Shown in pieces: positions 9,751-19,010 of a stretch of DNA of 64,000 bases. The position numbers and the translations under genes were made by a program. Location of the stretch: the NCBI RefSeq assembly GCF_025962655.1, contig NZ_JAGFPE010000001.1, positions 1,240,001 through 1,304,000 on the forward strand, given 5' to 3'. This stretch comes from Candidatus Symbiopectobacterium sp. NZEC151. GTDB taxonomy: Bacteria; Pseudomonadota; Gammaproteobacteria; Enterobacterales; Enterobacteriaceae. The notes below the pieces were generated by a model that saw nothing but the letters and a program-made list of their open reading frames with translations, did not search any database and was not told where the DNA came from. Within the stretch, counting starts at the first letter, position 1; the number at the start of each line of letters is the position of its first letter.

Positions 9751-11043
9751 ATGGTTAAACCGCGTACAGAACGCTTTATCGGACTGGAATGGCTGCGTTT
9801 TCTGCTCGGCTGCTATGTGATGATCTATCACACTGCACATATGTATCCCCAGATAAAACGTGTGCCTTTTTTAAGTGAACTGACCAGCATGGGTTTTTTC
9901 GCCACCAGCACCTTTTTTGTGCTTTCCGGTTTCCTGCTGGCCCACGTTTATATTCGCGGTGGGCAACTGCGCGAACCCGCCCGCCATTTTTGGGCCAAAC
10001 GGCTGTTCACGCTCTATCCCATCCATATCATGGCGCTGCTGGCGTCTATCGCCGTGGTCACCCTGATGCAATGGCTGGCGGTGCCGCCGGAAGGTCAGGT
10101 CGCCAGCGCACGCTTTGTCATTTATGACACCAACGAGCCGAATGTCGATCCGGAAAGCCTGCGCCATTACATGACCAACGCGCAATTGCTGTTCAATAGC
10201 CTGCTGCAAGTGTTTATGCTGCAAGCATGGAACCCCTATTTTCTGACGTTCAATGCCCCGCTGTGGTCGCTCTCAACGCTGTTTTTCTTCTATTTGCTGT
10301 TTCCTGCGTTGGGCCCACGCTTACTCAACAGCCGCCACCCCTGGATTTGGCTTGGCATTATTTGTCTGCTTTATTTGATACCGCCGGCCTGGATTATTTG
10401 GAAGCAACAGTTTGGTATGCCCTACACCGGTTTGCTGCAACGCGGACCTATTTTCCGTTTGCCGGAATTTTTAGCAGGGATTTTGGGCTATGCGCTGTTC
10501 CGCCATTACCGCGATCGCGCCAGAATGCCACTCACCAGCGGCCAACGCACCGGGGTTGTCGCGTTCATTGTGCTGAACTTCATCGCGGGTGCCTGGCTGT
10601 TCACTAACGGCGAAGCCTACTGGTATTTCTTGTTGCACAACGGTCTGCTGCTGCCCGCTCAGGTGGGATTGGTGTGTCTGAGCGCGCTGGCACGCGATCC
10701 GGACAGCCACTGGCTGCGCCATTGGTCACCGCGATTGGGTGCGGCATCACTCTCTATTTTTGCGTTACATGTTCCGCTGTTCAACCTGTTCCGAACGCTG
10801 GAGCAGCTAGTACGCGGCGATCCCATGACCTGCTTTAGCGATTGGGAGCAGTGCGCCGTGGCCGCCGGGAACGTACAGCTTTCACTGCCCGGCTACGGCA
10901 TCTTCCTGCTGGCAACCGTGGTTATCTGCTTACTGTTCCAGGAGCAAATCGTGACGCGGGTACGCCAATTTCTCACAACACGTTTCCTGCCGCGCAAAGC
11001 GCGTCCTGAGAGAAACCTGCGCAAGCCGCAACAAACAGCGTGA
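9751..11043 (+). CDS. Acyltransferase family 3 membrane protein
   Basis: Integral membrane acyltransferase of the AT3 family (OafA/NodX/WecH type), which moves acyl groups onto cell-surface glycans or other acceptors. The N-terminal signature is present: LEWLRFLLGCYVMIYHTAHMY near residues 10-30, with the family's conserved histidine, and FFATSTFFVLSGFLLAHVY near 50-67. About ten hydrophobic segments follow, and FALHVPLFNL near 335 is the usual C-terminal motif. A GAGGGA ribosome site precedes the ATG. There is no SGNH domain. The acceptor cannot be told from context. A perfect 11-bp-stem hairpin (11050-11082) follows the stop. Confidence 0.85.
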   Translation: MVKPRTERFIGLEWLRFLLGCYVMIYHTAHMYPQIKRVPFLSELTSMGFFATSTFFVLSGFLLAHVYIRGGQLREPARHFWAKRLFTLYPIHIMALLASIAVVTLMQWLAVPPEGQVASARFVIYDTNEPNVDPESLRHYMTNAQLLFNSLLQVFMLQAWNPYFLTFNAPLWSLSTLFFFYLLFPALGPRLLNSRHPWIWLGIICLLYLIPPAWIIWKQQFGMPYTGLLQRGPIFRLPEFLAGILGYALFRHYRDRARMPLTSGQRTGVVAFIVLNFIAGAWLFTNGEAYWYFLLHNGLLLPAQVGLVCLSALARDPDSHWLRHWSPRLGAASLSIFALHVPLFNLFRTLEQLVRGDPMTCFSDWEQCAVAAGNVQLSLPGYGIFLLATVVICLLFQEQIVTRVRQFLTTRFLPRKARPERNLRKPQQTA

Positions 11044-11049
11044 TGTCTC

Positions 11050-11082
11050 CCCCTCTGCGCACCACCGGACGGCGCAGAGGGG
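11050..11082. terminator. GC-rich hairpin after the acyltransferase gene
   Basis: CCCCTCTGCGC and GCGCAGAGGGG form a perfect 11-bp stem with an 11-base loop, 6 bp after the stop codon. There is no T-run after it, so it may be a 3' stabilising hairpin rather than a classical intrinsic terminator. Confidence 0.5.
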
Positions 11083-11305
11083 ATAGCACGCCGATTGAAA
11101 TGTGATTTTGTTCTCGTTATAGCGCTTAATCATCATTGATATGTTTTATAACAATTTAGATTCTAACGAATTGATGATTTATTGTAGAGCCAGATCACAT
11201 TTCCTGTTACTGTTTGCAGTGCCGAAATTAACGGCCCAACTGCTTTAGCCAGCGCCATTGGCAGCATTATTCATCAACAACTTCCACTGTATTATCTCCC
11301 AAAAA

Positions 11306-12352
11306 ATGACACATACTAAACGCGCATTATCTTCCCTGGGGTTGGCCTTTGCTTTGGCAACGGCTGGCACATCTGCAAGCCACGCCGATACGGTCTGGCT
11401 CAACAACGGGGACAAAATTACCGGGAAAATTACGCTGCTTGACGGCGGCAAACTGTTTGTCACCACGGATTATGCAGGCTCCGTTTCTGTCGCCTGGGAT
11501 CAGGTCAAAACCTTTCAATCCGACCACGGGTTGGTTATTCAGGGCGAGCGCTATGAAAATGGCGTGCTGTATCCGAGCCTGAAAGCGGGTGAAACCCGTT
11601 CCGTCGTCGGCGCGCCTGCCGGTGCAGGTCAAGGTGAACAAACGCTGGCGCTGACCAACATCAAATCCATCGTTACCGCTAAACCGCTGGTCACTGACTT
11701 CTCCTGGAAAGGCAACATCGACGCAGGGATGTCGCACAAGAAGAGCTCTACCGAGACAGAAAACTACGATGTCACCCTCGATACCCGGATGCGTCACGGC
11801 ACCTGGCGTCACAACGTGGATGGCACCTACCACGAAGCCACCGAGAATGATGTGCGCAGCACCAAGAATGCCTCCGGTGAATACGCACTGGATAAATTCC
11901 TGGATGAGCAATGGTTCGTCCAGTCTCGTTACTATTACAAACGCGACTGGATCGAAAACATCAAGGTTAACCGCTCGTTCGGTCTTGGTCCCGGTTACCA
12001 ATTCTGGGACAATGATTTAGGCGCGTTCTCACTGACGTCGCTGATCAACAGCCAAACCTTTACCTACCAAAACGAAGCGGAAGGCAAAGAAGATAACTTC
12101 TACTCTGCCGGTCTGAAATGGGCCTACAACCGTTATTTGTATAGCAAAACCATTGAAGCCTTCACCAACGGTGAAGTTGGGCGTTCATTGGATGGTACTG
12201 CACCCATCTATTTGAAAGCGGAAGGCGGCTTGCGCTTCAAGTTGACCGACTGGTCCTCATTGAGTATGCGCGTGGTGCGTACCCGCATCGAAAGTAATCA
12301 AGGGGATGTGGACGATACCATGTATACGCTGGGCCTTGGCGTAGGCTGGTAA
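11306..12352 (+). CDS. DUF481 (YdiY-like) outer-membrane protein
   Basis: Exported protein of 348 residues with a signal peptide (MTHTKRALSSLGLAFALATAG, cleavage probably after ASHA). Residues about 25-120 form a small-beta module beginning DTVWLNNGDKITGKI. The remainder is a DUF481 domain rich in alternating aromatic strands, ending GLGLGVGW, as expected for a small outer-membrane barrel. E. coli YdiY is about 100 residues shorter and lacks the N-terminal module. Some DUF481 members are described as salt- or alkaline-induced, but their function is unknown. The ATG at 11306 is preferred over an in-frame upstream codon at 11258 because the signal peptide starts there. Confidence 0.8.
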   Translation: MTHTKRALSSLGLAFALATAGTSASHADTVWLNNGDKITGKITLLDGGKLFVTTDYAGSVSVAWDQVKTFQSDHGLVIQGERYENGVLYPSLKAGETRSVVGAPAGAGQGEQTLALTNIKSIVTAKPLVTDFSWKGNIDAGMSHKKSSTETENYDVTLDTRMRHGTWRHNVDGTYHEATENDVRSTKNASGEYALDKFLDEQWFVQSRYYYKRDWIENIKVNRSFGLGPGYQFWDNDLGAFSLTSLINSQTFTYQNEAEGKEDNFYSAGLKWAYNRYLYSKTIEAFTNGEVGRSLDGTAPIYLKAEGGLRFKLTDWSSLSMRVVRTRIESNQGDVDDTMYTLGLGVGW

Positions 12353-12420
12353 TCCGTTTGGTCGCCATTGGCTGGTTTTTTGCGGTCAATGGCGACGCGA
12401 TGTGATGTTGATTGACGAAG

Positions 12421-13119
12421 CTAAACGCCCCACCAGTCACCCTGCTGGGGATGTGCCTGCTTCGCCTGTTCCTGAAGCTCTCGCACCCGCTGCGCCAGCG
12501 CCGTTAAACAGTCATCGGCCATGCCGTGTTTTTTGAGCGCGTCCTCCAGTGCAAACAGATACTGTGCGTTGGTGCCCAGCGGACCGCTGGCTTTGGCAAT
12601 CAGAGGCGCGACGCGGTGTATGCAGGTATCCGCTTCAATCAGCGGATGCTGCTCTTGCGAAACAAACACCAACGCCGTGAGTATCTCGCCGTTTTGACAG
12701 TGCAGATCGCACCATTCCGGACGGTAGCAACCGGTTATCATCTCGCGTTTCCAGAGCAGTTCCAGATCTTCACGCAAGGAAACTTCCGGTAAGCGAAATG
12801 CCATTCCCGTCGTTTTCCCACCGGGCGTTAATGCCAGCATACGCCCAGGTTGCGTTGCCGTGCCGCGTCCTGCGGTAAGGCGCAGGCAAAACGCACGCTG
12901 CCAGCCGGGAAGTGTGGCTAAACGGGCTTCCTCCGGCGTAAACACCGGATTCCACATCAGTGAGCCGTAACCAAAGACCCACACGGGGCTATCAGGACGA
13001 CGCGATAGCGTCTGGTTCAGGGAGTCCGCTCGCTGCGAAGGCGTGAGCAGCAAGTTTTCTTCGATACAACCAAAAGACGTACCACAATCAGCCTTTTGTA
13101 AAAAATCGCGTGTTAACAA
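12421..13119 (-). CDS. chaC: Glutathione-specific gamma-glutamylcyclotransferase ChaC
   Basis: Cytosolic enzyme that degrades glutathione to 5-oxoproline and Cys-Gly. The hallmark FGYGSLMWNP substrate-binding loop is near residue 50, CLRLTAGRGTATQPGRML near 78, and the catalytic glutamate is in LWKREMITGCY. It is about 232 residues, like E. coli ChaC (231). Alignment with the E. coli start MITRDF points to the TTG at 13119 (LLTRDFLQKADCG); a TTG at 13143 is the other in-frame option, and no ATG fits. In E. coli chaC lies just after chaA; here the two are about 1.4 kb apart with a siderophore-interacting gene between them. Confidence 0.9.
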   Translation of the reverse strand: MLTRDFLQKADCGTSFGCIEENLLLTPSQRADSLNQTLSRRPDSPVWVFGYGSLMWNPVFTPEEARLATLPGWQRAFCLRLTAGRGTATQPGRMLALTPGGKTTGMAFRLPEVSLREDLELLWKREMITGCYRPEWCDLHCQNGEILTALVFVSQEQHPLIEADTCIHRVAPLIAKASGPLGTNAQYLFALEDALKKHGMADDCLTALAQRVRELQEQAKQAHPQQGDWWGV

Positions 13120-13342
13120 TACCTTAAAACCCCCAACAGCCAAAAACTTAACAATAAGCGGTACTTTCTTTCCGACAAAAACAGCGTAACTGCTTAAAAT
13201 TTCTGCAACTCATTCCAGAATATGCATTCTTTGTGTGGCAATCAAGCTTGATCTTAATCACAAAGGGTTAATGTAACGCTGAAACCGTAAGAAAAAATGT
13301 TGAACAGTGCGTTTTTAGCCACGCGTGCTTTTTGCCTGTCAC

Positions 13343-13361
13343 TAAAATGATAATCACTATC
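13343..13361 (+). promoter_or_regulatory. Fur box before the siderophore-interacting protein gene
   Basis: TAAAATGATAATCACTATC matches 16 of 19 positions of the Fur consensus GATAATGATAATCATTATC, with the central TGATAATCA intact. It is 66 bp upstream of the ATG at 13427 and points to iron repression of that gene. Confidence 0.8.
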
Positions 13362-13426
13362 ATCAACATGCTATGATGTTGTCCATCAAATCAATAATGA
13401 TATCGGCTGAATGATGGAGAAATTTA

Positions 13427-14257
13427 ATGGCTCATCCGACAGGTATTCGCCCAGCCCAACCCCGATTAATTCAGGTCAAACGCATTAGCGATCTCTCACC
13501 GCATTTACGCTGCATCACCTTTCACAGCGACACCCTGCGCGACTACCCGGCAGTCGAACGACATGCCGCGCATATCAAACTGTTTTTGGCTCGTCCCGGC
13601 CAGAGTGCGCCGACGTTGCCCACATTGGGAGAACGCGGTCCGCAGTGGCCGGAAGGTGAGGCGCGCCCCATCGTGCGCACCTACACGGTTTATGCATTCC
13701 GGCCCGAGTTGGGTGAAGTGGATGTTGCCTTTGCCCTGCACGACCACGGCGGCCCCGCCGTGACCTTTGCCCGCAACGCACAGCCCGGTGACAGCGTAGG
13801 CATTAGCCAACCGGGTGGTCCGCACCCGATGCTGCCTGCGTCCAGCGCCTACTATCTGGCAGGCGACCCCTCTTCGTTGCCCGCCATTGCGGCGCTGCTC
13901 GGCGCGCTGCCCCCCGATGCCACCGGCCATGCGGTTATTCGCATCGACAGCGAGGCCGATCGTTTGACACTGGCCGCCCCTAGCGGTCTCAGCGTGCATT
14001 GGGTGGTCGGCTCGACCGCCAGCACCGAGACGTTGCTGCAACAGTTCCATGCCGTGACGCGTGACGTTGACGCCAGCACCGCCTTTTTCTGGCTGGCGGG
14101 CGAAGACCGCATCGTGGTGCAACTGCGCCGTTACGTACGCAGAGAACTCAAGGTTGAGAGAAATCAGCTCTACGCCGTGCCATACTGGCGTGAAGGGTTA
14201 AACGAAGAGGATTACCACCAGAAACGCCACGATGTTATGGATAACCCAGATGACTGA
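13427..14257 (+). CDS. Siderophore-interacting protein (FAD ferric-siderophore reductase)
   Basis: Cytoplasmic flavoprotein of the SIP/ViuB/YqjH family that releases iron from imported ferric siderophores by reduction with NAD(P)H. The protein is 276 residues: an N-terminal FAD-binding-9 domain with the flavin motif RTYTVYAF near residue 85 and the HGGPAVTFA segment near 108, then a SIP domain ending with FFWLAGEDRIV near 220 and RNQLYAVPYWREGLNEEDYH. GGAGAA precedes the ATG, and a Fur box lies upstream. It stands alone, with no siderophore transporter in the window. Whether it prefers catecholate siderophores, as YqjH does, cannot be seen. Confidence 0.9.
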   Translation: MAHPTGIRPAQPRLIQVKRISDLSPHLRCITFHSDTLRDYPAVERHAAHIKLFLARPGQSAPTLPTLGERGPQWPEGEARPIVRTYTVYAFRPELGEVDVAFALHDHGGPAVTFARNAQPGDSVGISQPGGPHPMLPASSAYYLAGDPSSLPAIAALLGALPPDATGHAVIRIDSEADRLTLAAPSGLSVHWVVGSTASTETLLQQFHAVTRDVDASTAFFWLAGEDRIVVQLRRYVRRELKVERNQLYAVPYWREGLNEEDYHQKRHDVMDNPDD

Positions 14258-14291
14258 GTGGACTAAAATTCACTAGCTACATCAATACAGT

Positions 14292-14331
14292 GGGGAGAAA
14301 ACTGCCAGATTCTCCCCGCTTGCCTTTTTTT
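14292..14331 (+). terminator. Intrinsic terminator after the siderophore-interacting protein gene
   Basis: GGGGAGAA and TTCTCCCC form an 8-bp stem with a 10-base loop, followed a few bases later by a run of seven or more T. Confidence 0.65.
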
Positions 14332-14556
14332 CATCACCAAGAATGTAAAATTACTTAAAATCTCCCGCCTGCTGCGCGCATTCTGCTAATCTGCTTTTGT
14401 TTTTTAGGCTATAACTATCTCTAAGCCACTTTTTCCGCAACGTCACACCCTTGCACATGGATTGCCGTCGCTACCCGCCTGGCATGAGTGAAGAGAACAA
14501 TAAGGCGTGCGGCACTGCCAGTGAGATTCAATACTTTTGATAAGGAACCGCCTGCC

Positions 14557-15657
14557 ATGAAGTCGCACACTGAGGTGATCAAAACGCGTCACCACGAATA
14601 TTCCCTGATCTTCCCCATTATCGCGCTGTTTATCTTGTTGCAATGGAGCGATGCGCAAAATCTGATTGCGGTCCTTGGTATCAACTTTATTGCGCTGGTG
14701 GGCATCCTCGCCAGCGCCTTTAGCGTAGTGCGCCATGCTGACGTGTTGGCCCACCGACTGGGCGAACCCTACGGGTCGCTGATCCTCAGTCTCTCCGTCG
14801 TTATCCTTGAAGTGAGCCTGATCTCTGCGCTGATGGCTACAGGCGATGCCGGTCCTGACCTGATGCGTGATACGCTGTACTCCATCATCATGATCGTCAG
14901 CGGCGGCCTGGTCGGGTTTGCCTTACTGCTGGGCGGTCGGAAATTTGCCACGCAGCACGTCAATTTGATCGGTATCAAACAGTACCTGATGGCCATTTTC
15001 CCGCTGGCGATTATCGTACTGGTGTTCCCCACCTCACTGCCGGGCGGTAACTTCACCACCGGGCAAGCGCTGATTGTCGCCCTTATTTCCGCCGCAATGT
15101 ATGGCGTATTTCTCCTGATCCAAACGCGCACGCACCAGAGCCTGTTTATCTACGAACATGAAGATGAAAGTGATGACGGCGACCCGCACCATGGTAAACC
15201 CTCTGCGCACAGTTCGCTGTGGCACACGGCCTGGTTGCTGGTTCATCTGGTGGCGGTGATCAGCATCACCAAAATGGACTCCGCGCCGCTCAACGCGCTG
15301 CTGACGCGCATGAATGCTCCAGAGCAATTCACCGGCTTCCTGGTGGCTCTGCTTATTCTCTCGCCCGAGGGACTGGGCGCTATCAAAGCGGTGCTGCGTA
15401 ATCAGGTGCAGCGTGCGATGAACCTGTTCTTCGGATCGGTGCTCGCCACCATTTCACTGACCGTGCCAGCAGTCACCGTGATTGCCAGCTTAACGGGCAA
15501 TACGCTGAATTTTGGTCTGGAAATGCCAAGCATCGTCGTCATGGTCTCGGTGTTGATGCTGTGTCATATTTCGTTCTCAACGGGCAGGACCAATGTGTTG
15601 AACGGCAGCGCACACTTAGCCCTGTTTGCCGCCTATTTGATGACAATCATGCTGTAA
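14557..15657 (+). CDS. chaA: Calcium/sodium(potassium):proton antiporter ChaA
   Basis: Inner-membrane cation/proton antiporter of the CaCA superfamily that exports Na+, K+ or Ca2+ at alkaline pH. The protein is 366 residues, exactly the E. coli length. It has two homologous membrane halves, with the ion-binding region SVVILEVSLISALMATGD near residue 80 and LLILSPEGLGAIKAVL near 268. Between them is the acidic cytoplasmic loop HEDESDDGDPHHGK. The ATG at 14557 (MKSHTEVIKTRH) has AAGGA upstream; an in-frame upstream codon at 14488 would add 23 residues lacking in the family. A GCCCTGA/TCAGGGC hairpin follows at 15670-15690. Confidence 0.95.
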   Translation: MKSHTEVIKTRHHEYSLIFPIIALFILLQWSDAQNLIAVLGINFIALVGILASAFSVVRHADVLAHRLGEPYGSLILSLSVVILEVSLISALMATGDAGPDLMRDTLYSIIMIVSGGLVGFALLLGGRKFATQHVNLIGIKQYLMAIFPLAIIVLVFPTSLPGGNFTTGQALIVALISAAMYGVFLLIQTRTHQSLFIYEHEDESDDGDPHHGKPSAHSSLWHTAWLLVHLVAVISITKMDSAPLNALLTRMNAPEQFTGFLVALLILSPEGLGAIKAVLRNQVQRAMNLFFGSVLATISLTVPAVTVIASLTGNTLNFGLEMPSIVVMVSVLMLCHISFSTGRTNVLNGSAHLALFAAYLMTIML

Positions 15658-15809
15658 TCCTACGGGAAAGCCCTGATTTTGCGTCAGGGCACCCTGCATT
15701 TTGATGTAAGTCGTAACACTCCCCGCTCAACAGGCGTATCCTACACTTCACTTATCGACGACGGGCCAACTGCCCGCCATTTTTTTGTCCTTTTTTGGTC
15801 TGACATAAG

Positions 15810-17510
15810 ATGAAAACGCATGGAGTAAGCGGGGTTACACCCTTTAGTGCGCTGATCGCCGCCTGTTGGCGCGAAAAATATACCGCACAACGTTTGGTTC
15901 ACGACATTATCGCGGGCGTTACCGTAGGGATTATCGCCATTCCACTGGCAATGGCGCTGGCGATTGCCAGCGGTGTTCCACCGCAGTACGGACTTTACAC
16001 CTCGGCGATTGCCGGGATTGTTATCGCGGTAACCGGAGGGTCACGCTACAGCGTTTCCGGCCCAACGGCGGCCTTCGTGGTGATCCTTTACCCGGTTTCG
16101 CAGCAGTTTGGCCTGTCTGGGCTGTTGGTAGCTACGCTGCTTTCCGGGGTGTTTCTGGTGTTGATGGGCGTCTGCCGCTTTGGGCGACTGATTGAATATA
16201 TTCCGCTGTCAGTCACCTTGGGGTTTACCTCCGGTATCGGTATCACCATTGCCACCATGCAGATTAAAGACCTGTTTGGTCTGCACCTGACCATCGTGCC
16301 AGAGCACTATATCGAAAAAGTGATAGCGCTGGCACAGGCGTTCCCCACCCTGACGCTGGCTGACACGCTGATTGGCCTGACAACGCTGGCGGTGCTTGTT
16401 TTTTGGCCGAAACTGGGCATCCGCTTGCCGGGCCATTTGCCTGCGCTGCTGGCGGGCGTTGCTGTGATGGGTATCATGTCGCTGATGGGCCACGATGTCG
16501 CCACCATCGGTTCACGCTTTAGCTATATGCTGGCTGATGGCTCGCAGGGTCAGGGTATTCCGCCCATTCTGCCGCAGTGGGTGCTGCCGTGGAACGTTTC
16601 CGCCGCCGGTGAACCGGCCATGACGCTCAATTGGCAGAGCATTTCCGCCCTGCTGCCTGCGGCATTTTCCATGGCGATGCTCGGCGCTATCGAATCCCTG
16701 CTGTGTGCGGTGGTGCTGGACGGTATGACCGGTAAAAAACACAACTCCAACGCCGAATTGATGGGGCAAGGCTTTGGTAACCTGGTAGCACCGTTCTTTG
16801 GCGGCATTACCGCCACCGCGGCTATCGCGCGCTCCGCCGCCAACGTACGCGCCGGGGCAACCTCCCCCGTCTCGGCGGTGGTGCACGCGCTGTTAGTGCT
16901 GCTGGCGCTGTTGGTGCTGGCCCCCTGGCTCTCTTATCTGCCGCTGGCAGCCATGGCCGCGCTGCTGCTGATCGTCGCCTGGAACATGAGCGAAGCCCAT
17001 AAAGTGGTGGATTTGCTGCGTCACGGCCCCAAAGATGACATCATTGTCATGCTGCTTTGCATGTCACTGACCGTGCTGTTTGATATGGTGATTGCGATTA
17101 CGGTGGGGATTGTGCTGGCATCGCTGCTGTTTATGCGCCGCATTGCCCAGATGACCCGGCTCAGCGAACGGCCTGAAACCTCGTCGCCGACGCGACTGGT
17201 GCTGCGGGTTAACGGTCCGCTGTTTTTCGCCGCCGCAGAGCGCATTTTCAACGATATCCTGCAACGCAGCGAGAATTATCAGACCATCATTCTGCAATGG
17301 GACGCGGTGCCGATTCTGGATGCAGGAGGACTGAATGCGTTCTTGCGTTTCAGCGATGCCTTGCCCGCTGACAAGCAGCTATTGATAACCGATATTCCGT
17401 TCCAACCGCTGAAAACCTTGGCGCGCGCCAATGTGCATCCCATCGCGGGACGCCGCACGTTTTACCCCACGCTGGCGCAAGCGTTGGAAGCAACGGAGTC
17501 TATCGATTAA
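15810..17510 (+). CDS. dauA: SulP-family C4-dicarboxylic acid transporter DauA
   Basis: SLC26/SulP inner-membrane transporter; E. coli DauA (YchM) takes up succinate and other C4-dicarboxylates at acidic pH. The protein is 566 residues: about 12-14 hydrophobic segments with the SulP signatures [20 protein letters not shown] near residue 45 and [19 protein letters not shown] near 335, then a cytoplasmic STAS domain from about 440, including [14 protein letters not shown]. It resembles E. coli DauA along its full length. It stands alone, convergent with the unknown gene that follows. Confidence 0.93.
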   Translation: MKTHGVSGVTPFSALIAACWREKYTAQRLVHDIIAGVTVGIIAIPLAMALAIASGVPPQYGLYTSAIAGIVIAVTGGSRYSVSGPTAAFVVILYPVSQQFGLSGLLVATLLSGVFLVLMGVCRFGRLIEYIPLSVTLGFTSGIGITIATMQIKDLFGLHLTIVPEHYIEKVIALAQAFPTLTLADTLIGLTTLAVLVFWPKLGIRLPGHLPALLAGVAVMGIMSLMGHDVATIGSRFSYMLADGSQGQGIPPILPQWVLPWNVSAAGEPAMTLNWQSISALLPAAFSMAMLGAIESLLCAVVLDGMTGKKHNSNAELMGQGFGNLVAPFFGGITATAAIARSAANVRAGATSPVSAVVHALLVLLALLVLAPWLSYLPLAAMAALLLIVAWNMSEAHKVVDLLRHGPKDDIIVMLLCMSLTVLFDMVIAITVGIVLASLLFMRRIAQMTRLSERPETSSPTRLVLRVNGPLFFAAAERIFNDILQRSENYQTIILQWDAVPILDAGGLNAFLRFSDALPADKQLLITDIPFQPLKTLARANVHPIAGRRTFYPTLAQALEATESID

Positions 17511-17540
17511 TCGGACTGACAATGGGGCCGCGCAAGCGGC

Positions 17541-17945
17541 CTAGACCGGTGTAATCTGGACGTTCAGGCATTCATTGCGCTGCGACACCGTTGTCGACGC
17601 CGCGCAGGCTTCGCGGATCGTCACCAACTGTTGTGACGTCAGCGGATACGGCAGCACAATATTCAGTGCGGTCAGTTTCTGTTGCTGTGCCAGCGCGATC
17701 AGTCGCGTCAGGTTGGTTTCATCGTTGACCTGGGTGGAAAGCACCTGCATTGCCAGCATTTTCATTTGCTCTTGCGGGGCAACCTGACGGGTCGACGCAG
17801 ATTTCGTCACCATTCCGATAATCGGCAACACGCCATACATGGCATCAATAAAACGCCAGCGTTTATTACACAGCGCTGCCAAATACTCAGCGTAATCAAT
17901 ACTTAACGCCTCATTGGAACACACAGACTCTGGGTTATCTCCCAT
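17541..17945 (-). CDS. Conserved-looking hypothetical protein, 134 residues
   Basis: I do not recognise this protein. It begins MGDNPESVCSNEALSIDYAEYL with a clear AAGGA ribosome site before the ATG at 17945, and its codon use looks like that of its neighbours. It has no signal peptide; one moderately hydrophobic stretch (FIDAMYGVLPIIGMV) lies near residue 32, and the C-terminal half looks helical, with several cysteines. It is monocistronic, convergent with dauA and divergent from rstA. No function can be assigned. Confidence 0.7.
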   Translation of the reverse strand: MGDNPESVCSNEALSIDYAEYLAALCNKRWRFIDAMYGVLPIIGMVTKSASTRQVAPQEQMKMLAMQVLSTQVNDETNLTRLIALAQQQKLTALNIVLPYPLTSQQLVTIREACAASTTVSQRNECLNVQITPV

Positions 17946-18263
17946 GTCCTTCTCTCCTGTTCGCCAGTGGGTTCATCGCGTCACTTGTACGTCAATCACC
18001 TTTCATCAAGCGTCGATAATACATCTGCCCTGTTTTACCAGGCTCACGGGTTACCCCCCTATATTGTCACGAGCGTGAGTGATTTGACAGCGCGAGCACG
18101 TTATCAAGTTCACGATATTGCAATGAAATCCGGTATCTGCGCGTTATACCCTTTTACGCTTCACTGCTGGCGCCGCCAATGTGTGGGCGCTATGCTAACG
18201 CAAGACGAAAAACGGTTTGCCACACGGCAGGCTGACGATAGAGCAACAATAGCTACGGTGACT
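17946..18263. other. Gene-free stretch upstream of rstA
   Basis: These 318 bp separate the divergent unknown gene from rstA. An open reading frame continues upstream of rstA from 17967, but it has no family support and the RstA receiver domain starts only at 18264. I see no convincing PhoP box or other operator. Confidence 0.5.
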
Positions 18264-19010
18264 ATGCATAAGATTGCCTTTGTGGAAGATGACCCTGAAG
18301 TGGGCAAACTGATTGCGGCTTATCTGGGAAAACATGACATAGATGTTCATCTGGAGCCGCGCGGCGATAAAGCGCTCGACTTCATCGCGCAGCAAAACCC
18401 CGATCTGGTGCTGTTAGATGTGATGCTGCCGGGCAAAGACGGTATGACCATCTGCCGCGAATTGCGCCCCTTGTACAGCGGCCCGATTGTGCTGTTGACC
18501 TCCCTTGACAGCGACATGAACCACATTTTGGCGCTGGAAATGGGCGCAGATGATTATATTTTGAAAACCACGCCACCCGCCGTGCTGCTGGCCCGCCTGC
18601 GACTCCATCTGCGCCAGTATTCAACGCAGCCAGCCACGCAGGCCGCGCCCGAAGCGCCCTCGGTGCAGGCGCAGGTTCAGGTGCACAAAACGCTGCACTT
18701 TGGCTTGCTGTGTATCGATCCGGTTAACCGCGAAGTGACGCTGGCGGAAGAGAATATTGTGCTCTCCACCGCCGATTTCGATTTGCTGTGGCAGTTGGCG
18801 ACCCATGCCGGGCACACCATGGACCGGGATCTGTTGCTTAAAAATCTGCGCGGTGTCAGTTATGACGGCATGGATCGCAGTATTGACGTAGCCATTTCCC
18901 GTCTGCGCAAAAAGCTGCACGACAATGCGCTGGAGCCGTTCCGCATCAAGACCGTGCGCAACAAAGGTTACCTTTTTGCGCCGAACGCCTGGGAGAGCGC
19001 CACACCATGA
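18264..19010 (+). CDS. rstA: Response regulator RstA
   Basis: OmpR-type response regulator of the RstBA system, which in Salmonella and E. coli responds to acid or PhoPQ and controls asr among other genes. The protein is 248 residues: a receiver domain with IAFVEDDPEVG, the phosphoacceptor aspartate in LVLLDVMLPGKDGMT and the lysine in YILKTTPP, a linker rich in Ala, Pro and Gln, then a winged helix (GMDRSIDVAISRLRKKL ... IKTVRNKGYLF). The start MHKIAFVED at 18264 aligns with E. coli MNTIVFVED; its ribosome site is weak. The stop overlaps rstB by 4 bp. Confidence 0.94.
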   Translation: MHKIAFVEDDPEVGKLIAAYLGKHDIDVHLEPRGDKALDFIAQQNPDLVLLDVMLPGKDGMTICRELRPLYSGPIVLLTSLDSDMNHILALEMGADDYILKTTPPAVLLARLRLHLRQYSTQPATQAAPEAPSVQAQVQVHKTLHFGLLCIDPVNREVTLAEENIVLSTADFDLLWQLATHAGHTMDRDLLLKNLRGVSYDGMDRSIDVAISRLRKKLHDNALEPFRIKTVRNKGYLFAPNAWESATP

